Translations under genes and position numbers: made by a program | In this document: positions 6,841 to 11,002 of the stretch, one piece after another | How the letters are laid out: each line of letters starts with the position of its first letter | How positions within the stretch are numbered: position 1 is the first letter of the stretch | The notes under the pieces: model-generated | The model's database searches: none | Told to the model about the DNA's origin: nothing | The model's input: only the letters and a program-made list of their open reading frames with translations | DNA from: Actinomycetota bacterium | GTDB lineage: Bacteria; Actinomycetota; Geothermincolia; Fen-727; Anoxymicrobiaceae | Assembly (NCBI GenBank): GCA_003154635.1 | Contig: PMDX01000282.1 | Coordinates: 1 to 11,002, forward strand | Length of the DNA: 11,002 nt | Reading direction: 5' to 3'

Positions 6841-8491
6841 GACGCTTGCCGCCGCCGCCGAACCCGCTGTCGAGCGGTTCAGGTCCCCCGGGACTGTAAT
6901 AGCCCGCTTCACGAGCCGCAGCATCTACAAGACGGCCTTGATAATCGGTTACGCGTTCGCCATCTACGCGGCATCGTCTTTCCTTGGTTTCAACAAGACG
7001 TATTACACGAAGGCGGCGCGCGAGACGCTGGCCCGCTTGTTCGGGACCAATGCCGGGTTGCAGGCGCTCTTCGGGGTCGCACATCGAATCGATACGGTTC
7101 GCGGCTTTGTGGCATGGCGCACCCTCGGGGTCCTGACGATAGTCGGGGGGATATGGGCGCTGGTGGCCGCGACAAAAAGGTTCCGTGGCGAGGAAGAAGC
7201 GGGCAGGCTCGAGCTCTTTCTTTCCGGGCAGACGACCGGAGGGAAGGCGGCGCTGAATACACTGGCAGGCCTCGGCGCCGGATTGCTGATCGTCTACGCC
7301 CTCACAGCAGTAGTGACGGGCATCGTAGGAAACATGAACAAGGTTCATTTGGGCGCGAGTGAAACGTTGTTCTTCTCGCTGGCGCTGGTGGCGAGCATCG
7401 CGGAGTTCTTCGCGGTTGGCGCCTTTGCGAGCCAGATCGCGCCCACCCGGCGCAGGGCCGCCAGTATAGCGGCAGGTGTGTTCGGTCTTTCGTTCATCCT
7501 CCGGGCTATCGGGGACGCCACCCCGAGCGCGCACTGGTTGACCAACGTTAGCCCCCTCGGCTGGATTGAGCACCTCCGGCCCCTTACGGGCAGCAATCCG
7601 ATCTGGCTGCTCCCGATATTTACTTTCGTGGTGGTGCTCTGCACCGCGACCGTCTATTTGGCGGGCGGGCGCGACCTCGGAGCGAGCCTCCTGCCGGACA
7701 AAGACACCCGCAGGCACCATACGAGGTTTCTAAACACACCGCTCGAGCTCGCGCTGCGTGAATCGAGAGGGTCGATCTTAGGGTGGCTTGCATCGCTCGC
7801 GGCGACGAGCATCGCCATGGGTGCCATAGCAAAAGCGGCCGGAAAGGCGATGGCGGCCTCGACCGGTACCCAGACTTTTATCAAGAGCATGACGCAGAAC
7901 CCTGTTGTAGGGGCCACCACCTATATTGCGGTCGTCTTCCTGATGGTCATGGCCGCGATAATGGCGATGGCCGCTCAAGCGATCAACTCGATGCGGGAGG
8001 ACGAGGCCGAGGGGTACCTGGATAACCTGCTGACCCGTCCGGTGTCCCGCGTCCGGTGGCTCGGTGGAAGGTTGCTCACAGTCGTGGCATCGGTCTTCCT
8101 CGCGGGCGTCGTCACGGGTCTGTTCTCCTGGTTTGGGTCCGAGAGCCAGAATACGGGCATTGCACTCTCCAAGATGCTGCAGGCAGGTGTCAACGCCACC
8201 ATACCGGCAGCATTTATCATCGGGATAGGGGCCTTGACGCTGGGCCTCAGGCCCCGATGGACTTCAGCAGTGCTTTACACGGTCATCGGGTGGTCGTTCC
8301 TGATGGAGATGATCGGACCGGCGATCAAATTGAACCACTGGGTGCTCGACACCTCGCTGCTGCATCACGTGGCCCTGTCGCCCGCAACCGATCCGAGGTG
8401 GTCCACCGCCGGAATCCTCATCGGAATCGGAGTGGTTGCTCTGGTGATCGGTGCCTTCGCATTCAACAAGCGGGACCTCGCCGGCACTTAG
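6830..8491 (+). CDS. Large two-domain ABC-2 exporter permease (TnrB3/polyketide-exporter-like)
   Basis: This 553-residue inner-membrane protein has about 12 hydrophobic segments in two homologous halves. Each half carries the cytoplasmic ABC-2 loop: EEEAGRLELFLSGQTTGG (121-138) and EDEAEGYLDNLLTRPVSR (390-407). Each also ends with an RDL motif (281-283, GGRDLGASLLPD; and 548-550, FNKRDLAGT). The length and layout match the permeases grouped as exporters of polyketide antibiotics (TnrB3-like), in which one polypeptide supplies both transmembrane domains. The loop of the second half keeps the canonical PVSR, while the first half has diverged to SGQTTGG. ATG 6830 has GGGAG at 6818-6822 and overlaps the ATPase end, so the two are probably translated together. 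The substrate is not predictable; macrolide or other hydrophobic compounds are typical guesses for the family. Confidence 0.88.
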   Translation: MGAETLAAAAEPAVERFRSPGTVIARFTSRSIYKTALIIGYAFAIYAASSFLGFNKTYYTKAARETLARLFGTNAGLQALFGVAHRIDTVRGFVAWRTLGVLTIVGGIWALVAATKRFRGEEEAGRLELFLSGQTTGGKAALNTLAGLGAGLLIVYALTAVVTGIVGNMNKVHLGASETLFFSLALVASIAEFFAVGAFASQIAPTRRRAASIAAGVFGLSFILRAIGDATPSAHWLTNVSPLGWIEHLRPLTGSNPIWLLPIFTFVVVLCTATVYLAGGRDLGASLLPDKDTRRHHTRFLNTPLELALRESRGSILGWLASLAATSIAMGAIAKAAGKAMAASTGTQTFIKSMTQNPVVGATTYIAVVFLMVMAAIMAMAAQAINSMREDEAEGYLDNLLTRPVSRVRWLGGRLLTVVASVFLAGVVTGLFSWFGSESQNTGIALSKMLQAGVNATIPAAFIIGIGALTLGLRPRWTSAVLYTVIGWSFLMEMIGPAIKLNHWVLDTSLLHHVALSPATDPRWSTAGILIGIGVVALVIGAFAFNKRDLAGT

Positions 8492-8515
8492 ACGGCAGCG
8501 CCACCCCCACTCCAA

Positions 8516-8539
8516 CCCTCCCCGCTCGAGAGGGGAGGG
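8516..8539. terminator. GC-rich hairpin between convergent genes, possible bidirectional terminator
   Basis: CCCTCCCC (8516-8523) pairs perfectly with GGGGAGGG (8532-8539) across an 8-base loop that contains CTCGAG. It lies in the 52-base gap between the ends of the exporter operon and the FAD oxidoreductase gene. No T-tract follows on either strand, so it may be a weak or Rho-assisted terminator, or an extragenic palindromic repeat instead. Confidence 0.45.
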
Positions 8540-8543
8540 GGAA

Positions 8544-9632
8544 TCATGTTGGGAGTTGGCGGTAGCCGGGGATGGTCTTGTTCATGTTTTGAATGCGGTC
8601 TTCGAATTTGTCTATGTGTTTTTGTGTGTAGGCCAGCCCCGGGCCGAGGACCATCTTCTTGATGACGACGGGTGTCGCATTGAAAATGCGTCTGATCCTT
8701 AGGGAGCGGTTGAAATTACCGGAGAACTGCTTGAACAACCTGAAAGCCTCGGCCTTGTCCTGGTGGGCGATCGCCGCGATCTTTCCCGAGATGAGCGAGC
8801 CGTGTACGCCGAACAGGGCGAACGGGTCCATCATCCCGGACGCGGTGCCGGCGAGTATCTTGTCGCCCGCGAAGAGCTTCGGAGTGTTGTAGGCGGCCGT
8901 CGGCACCAGGCCCTCGTAGTAATCCCACCGCTGGCACTCCATGCCCTCCTGGCCGAGTAGCTGCTTTTCGCAGAAACGGTCGAACTCGTCTTTCTTGACC
9001 GGCTCACGAGCGAAATAGAGACAGAAGATCGCGTCATTGCATGCCGCGTAATAGGCGTAGTCGAGCGTGTAATCGTGAAACCACGCTGCGACGCACGGGT
9101 AATCTTTGTTCGAGCGCCCCTTGCCGAGGTAGCCGAAAACCTTCTCGTAAGGTATATGGAATGCCTCGAATGCCTCGACGTAGAGACCTGTCGCGATGAT
9201 CGAATCGACTGGAAGTTGGGCGAAATCCTTCTGGCCGACCAGCGGGTGGTTGAATTCGAACTTGACCCCGGCATCCACGCAGAGCTCGTAGATCTGCACG
9301 TCGAGAGCCGTCTTGCGGTGTCCTCTTTCGACACAATGCACGTTTGTAGCCTCGACTGCCATCGGAACCTTGTAATCGTAAGCGTAAGCAGTCAACTCCT
9401 TGCACGCCCACACCTGCGGCTCACCGAGATCAACCCCGATAAACTTGCCCAGCGGCCCTGGATCCATCGGCGTCGCGTCCACGGCGGGGTGCGCCAGCGG
9501 TATGCCCCCAGGCCTCTCGAATTTTTCCAGGACAGTCACGTCCTTGCCGTCCCGGGCAAGGTTGAGAGCCGCCGTCAGCCCCGAGAGACCTGCTCCTGCA
9601 ACGACGACTTCCTTTGAACCATAACCACCCAA
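8544..9632 (-). CDS. FAD-dependent oxidoreductase (geranylgeranyl-reductase / phytoene-desaturase-like Rossmann fold)
   Basis: The 362-residue flavoprotein begins with a dinucleotide-binding fold: VVVAGAGLSG (9-18) with the ribose-binding acid E36 in VTVLEKF, then RPGG. SIIATG in the middle resembles the ATG motif of FAD enzymes. Near the end, ILAGTASG...GVHGSLISGKIAAI (259-288) corresponds to the C-terminal FAD segment usually written GDAAG...G.G...A..SG..AA, with T instead of the usual D. No signal peptide or membrane helix is seen. TTG 9632 is preferred over GTG 9641 because the SD GGAGGTGATC overlaps that GTG and sits 8 bases before the TTG. It lies downstream of an FAD-linked oxidase on the same strand (177-base gap); the two may share an electron-transfer route or substrate. 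The substrate is not recognisable, and I assign no EC activity. Confidence 0.8.
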   Translation of the reverse strand: MGGYGSKEVVVAGAGLSGLTAALNLARDGKDVTVLEKFERPGGIPLAHPAVDATPMDPGPLGKFIGVDLGEPQVWACKELTAYAYDYKVPMAVEATNVHCVERGHRKTALDVQIYELCVDAGVKFEFNHPLVGQKDFAQLPVDSIIATGLYVEAFEAFHIPYEKVFGYLGKGRSNKDYPCVAAWFHDYTLDYAYYAACNDAIFCLYFAREPVKKDEFDRFCEKQLLGQEGMECQRWDYYEGLVPTAAYNTPKLFAGDKILAGTASGMMDPFALFGVHGSLISGKIAAIAHQDKAEAFRLFKQFSGNFNRSLRIRRIFNATPVVIKKMVLGPGLAYTQKHIDKFEDRIQNMNKTIPGYRQLPT

Positions 9633-9635
9633 GCC

Positions 9636-9645
9636 GATCACCTCC
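9636..9645 (-). promoter_or_regulatory. Exceptionally strong Shine-Dalgarno site deciding a TTG start
   Basis: The minus strand reads GGAGGTGATC, complementary over ten bases to the conserved 3' end of bacterial 16S rRNA (GATCACCTCC). It overlaps the candidate GTG at 9641 and precedes TTG 9632 at optimal distance, so translation should begin at the TTG. Confidence 0.75.
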
Positions 9646-9777
9646 GTGCTTCAGTTTCCAAATCAATAATCCCCCACTTCTGCCGACGCGGTCTTCCAAC
9701 CGGCGGCTGGTGGGACCTCGCGTTATTCCAACACGCGCCATCCCGGAATGTTCCAGGCGAAACGCGTCGTAGCGGAG

Positions 9778-9802
9778 CCGGGTTTCTCCAGGCCCAACCC
9801 GG
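9778..9802. other. Short inverted repeat downstream of the FAD-linked oxidase gene
   Basis: CCGGGTT (9778-9784) and AACCCGG (9796-9802) form a 7-bp stem with an 11-base loop, eight bases past the oxidase stop in the direction of transcription. No T-run follows, so a terminator role is weakly supported. The rest of the 177-base gap (9633-9809) shows no gene or convincing promoter. Confidence 0.25.
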
Positions 9803-9809
9803 GTGTTTC

Positions 9810-11002
9810 CTAGAACAGGACGATAAATTTCTTGCCGCAGCCTGTGTCGTACTCCCAGCGCCGGCATGCGATGTTGTTGGGGTCGAGCGACATCTTGACT
9901 ATCGTGTACGCCTTCATGAGCTCGACGAGGTTCGGCATCATAGCCTCTACGGCCATGTCCACCATCGGCGCCAGGCCTTTCAGCCAGGCGGTTACTCCTG
10001 CCGCGAACAGCATGCCCTCGGCCATCCCCTTCAACGACGATTTGTAGTACGCCAGGAGCATCCTGATGAGGTCGTCCTTGTCGGCCTGGTTCGTATAGAG
10101 GTCGTACTCCATGTAAGCCGAGCGGCCCATGTGGTATGGCTGCAGGTACGTCGAGGCGTCGTCGGGCCGGAGCGCGTTGTCGTTGGTGCCGACCTGGTCG
10201 GTGCACACATTGCGCATCATCTTCTCGATGTCGACCATGTTACCGAGCTTGTCGATGAGCGCCCCGATCATGAAGGAGCCTCGCACGCGCTGGACCCTCA
10301 CTGTCACGTTGAAGAACTTTACCCACTTGTCGAGGTCGACGTACTCGTTATCCTCGGTCATCTGCTCGATGGCCTCCTTGGGGAGGTAGTCGAACATGGG
10401 GAAGTTCTTCTCGAGCATCCTCTGGGTTACCGCTGCCTTGGTGTCGGCCTCCTCTTGCGTCTCGCCGCCGAAGATGGTGAGCAGGTTGTGGCGAGGCATC
10501 AGTTCGGTGACCTTGCTCGCCTCGGCATTATTGTCGCCGATGAATATGCCGTAGAAGGAGTTCATGAGGTGCGCGAGCTCGAGAGAGAGGTTGTCCTGTG
10601 CGACCTTGAGCAGGGCATCGGCCAGCACCTCGAGCCTGTCTTCCTCGTAAGCGGGGAAGACCTGCTGGTGGAACGGCGTCTCGGGGTAGAGGCGGATTGT
10701 CATCCTGGTGACACACCCGAGCGTCCCGAAAGCGTAGCGGAACATCGCCGACATATCGGGGCCCGGCCCGGGCACGGCGCCCTTGATCGAACCGTAAGAA
10801 AGCCCTCCGGCTTTGAATATCTCGCCGGTCGGCAGGACGGTTTCAACATCGAGGATGTTGTCCATCCCGAAACCGTACTTGGACGCCATGGTGTTTATGT
10901 TGCAGAAGAGGTGGTTGCTCAGTACTCCCGCGGTCGCCGCCGTCGACGGGTTGAGCAACCGGCACCCGACACGCTGGGCCGCCGCCTGCAGCTCGAGGTA
11001 GT
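9810..11002 (-). CDS. FAD-linked oxidase (GlcD/PCMH type), N-terminus outside window
   Basis: The frame is open to the right edge, so at least ~397 residues are coded and the N-terminal FAD subdomain lies beyond; the TTG at 10958 is in frame but internal. Visible from there: LNPSTAATAGVLSN, then YGFGMDNILDVETVLPTGEIF and PGPDMSAMFRYAFGTLGCVTRMTIRLYPE. These are the standard order of the second PCMH subdomain (VGG...YG...D.v..vevVl.dG; GPD...lf..s.GtlGvit..tlrL.P). A FAD-oxidase C-terminal-like region follows, ending with SLDPNNIACRRWEYD, the equivalent of LDP..ilNPGK, and then a short unusual tail TGCGKKFIVLF. Relatives oxidise 2-hydroxy acids, alcohols or alkyl ethers using FAD. The substrate here is unknown. 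The pairing with the FAD oxidoreductase downstream suggests a joint pathway. Confidence 0.85.
   Translation of the reverse strand, partial: YLELQAAAQRVGCRLLNPSTAATAGVLSNHLFCNINTMASKYGFGMDNILDVETVLPTGEIFKAGGLSYGSIKGAVPGPGPDMSAMFRYAFGTLGCVTRMTIRLYPETPFHQQVFPAYEEDRLEVLADALLKVAQDNLSLELAHLMNSFYGIFIGDNNAEASKVTELMPRHNLLTIFGGETQEEADTKAAVTQRMLEKNFPMFDYLPKEAIEQMTEDNEYVDLDKWVKFFNVTVRVQRVRGSFMIGALIDKLGNMVDIEKMMRNVCTDQVGTNDNALRPDDASTYLQPYHMGRSAYMEYDLYTNQADKDDLIRMLLAYYKSSLKGMAEGMLFAAGVTAWLKGLAPMVDMAVEAMMPNLVELMKAYTIVKMSLDPNNIACRRWEYDTGCGKKFIVLF

Noticed and set aside
6635..7720. 361-codon antisense frame across the second ABC operon
   Set aside because: It overlaps two well-supported genes and resembles no family; its composition is typical of reversed GC-rich coding sequence.
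9742..9757. Imperfect palindrome around GGAATGTTCC in the gap between the two flavoprotein genes
   Set aside because: It has four-base arms plus two outer pairs broken by a mismatch; expected by chance and not placed at a recognisable promoter.
1..11002. CRISPR arrays, tRNA/rRNA genes, transposases, prophage or toxin-antitoxin genes
   Set aside because: None was found: no regularly spaced repeats, no tRNA-like cloverleaf noticed, and every sizeable frame is explained by the genes listed.

Overview
The window is bacterial, gene-dense and GC-rich (about 60% by eye), with short intergenic gaps, overlapping operon genes and strong Shine-Dalgarno (SD) sites. One SD matches the 16S anti-SD over ten bases, and at least three genes appear to start at GTG or TTG. 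I cannot place it in a phylum; an actinobacterial or other high-GC, possibly anaerobic, lineage would fit. There is no tRNA, rRNA, CRISPR array, transposase or phage gene. No stretch over 300 bases lacks a gene.

Left block (1-2132, + strand): the end of a TetR-family regulator, an ABC exporter ATPase and a 6-helix ABC-2 permease, nearly contiguous. It is followed by the C-terminal half of a pyridoxamine-phosphate-oxidase-like flavoprotein gene that has lost its 5' part.

Middle block (2369-4958): a CYTH-domain phosphohydrolase/cyclase-like gene (-), a major facilitator superfamily (MFS) transporter (+) and a YdeI/OmpD-associated family gene (-).

Second regulator-exporter block (5022-8491, + strand): a good sigma70-type promoter whose -10 lies inside a two-dyad operator, then a TetR regulator, a second ABC ATPase and a 553-residue internally duplicated ABC-2 permease. 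This looks like a self-contained, autoregulated export operon. It parallels the left block in gene order but uses a different permease type. A GC-rich hairpin ends it.

Right block (8544-11002, - strand): two flavoprotein genes in one direction, an FAD-linked oxidase of the GlcD/PCMH type (running off the window) and, downstream, a Rossmann FAD oxidoreductase related to geranylgeranyl-reductase/phytoene-desaturase-like proteins. They probably form a redox pair of unknown substrate.

Overall this looks like an efflux/stress accessory neighbourhood (two TetR-ABC exporters, an MFS pump and a YdeI-family protein) beside a redox locus. I see no clearly new system. The most informative signals are the operator-promoter architecture at 5022-5088, the decayed flavoprotein remnant, the SD-decided non-ATG starts and the uncharacterised flavoprotein pair.
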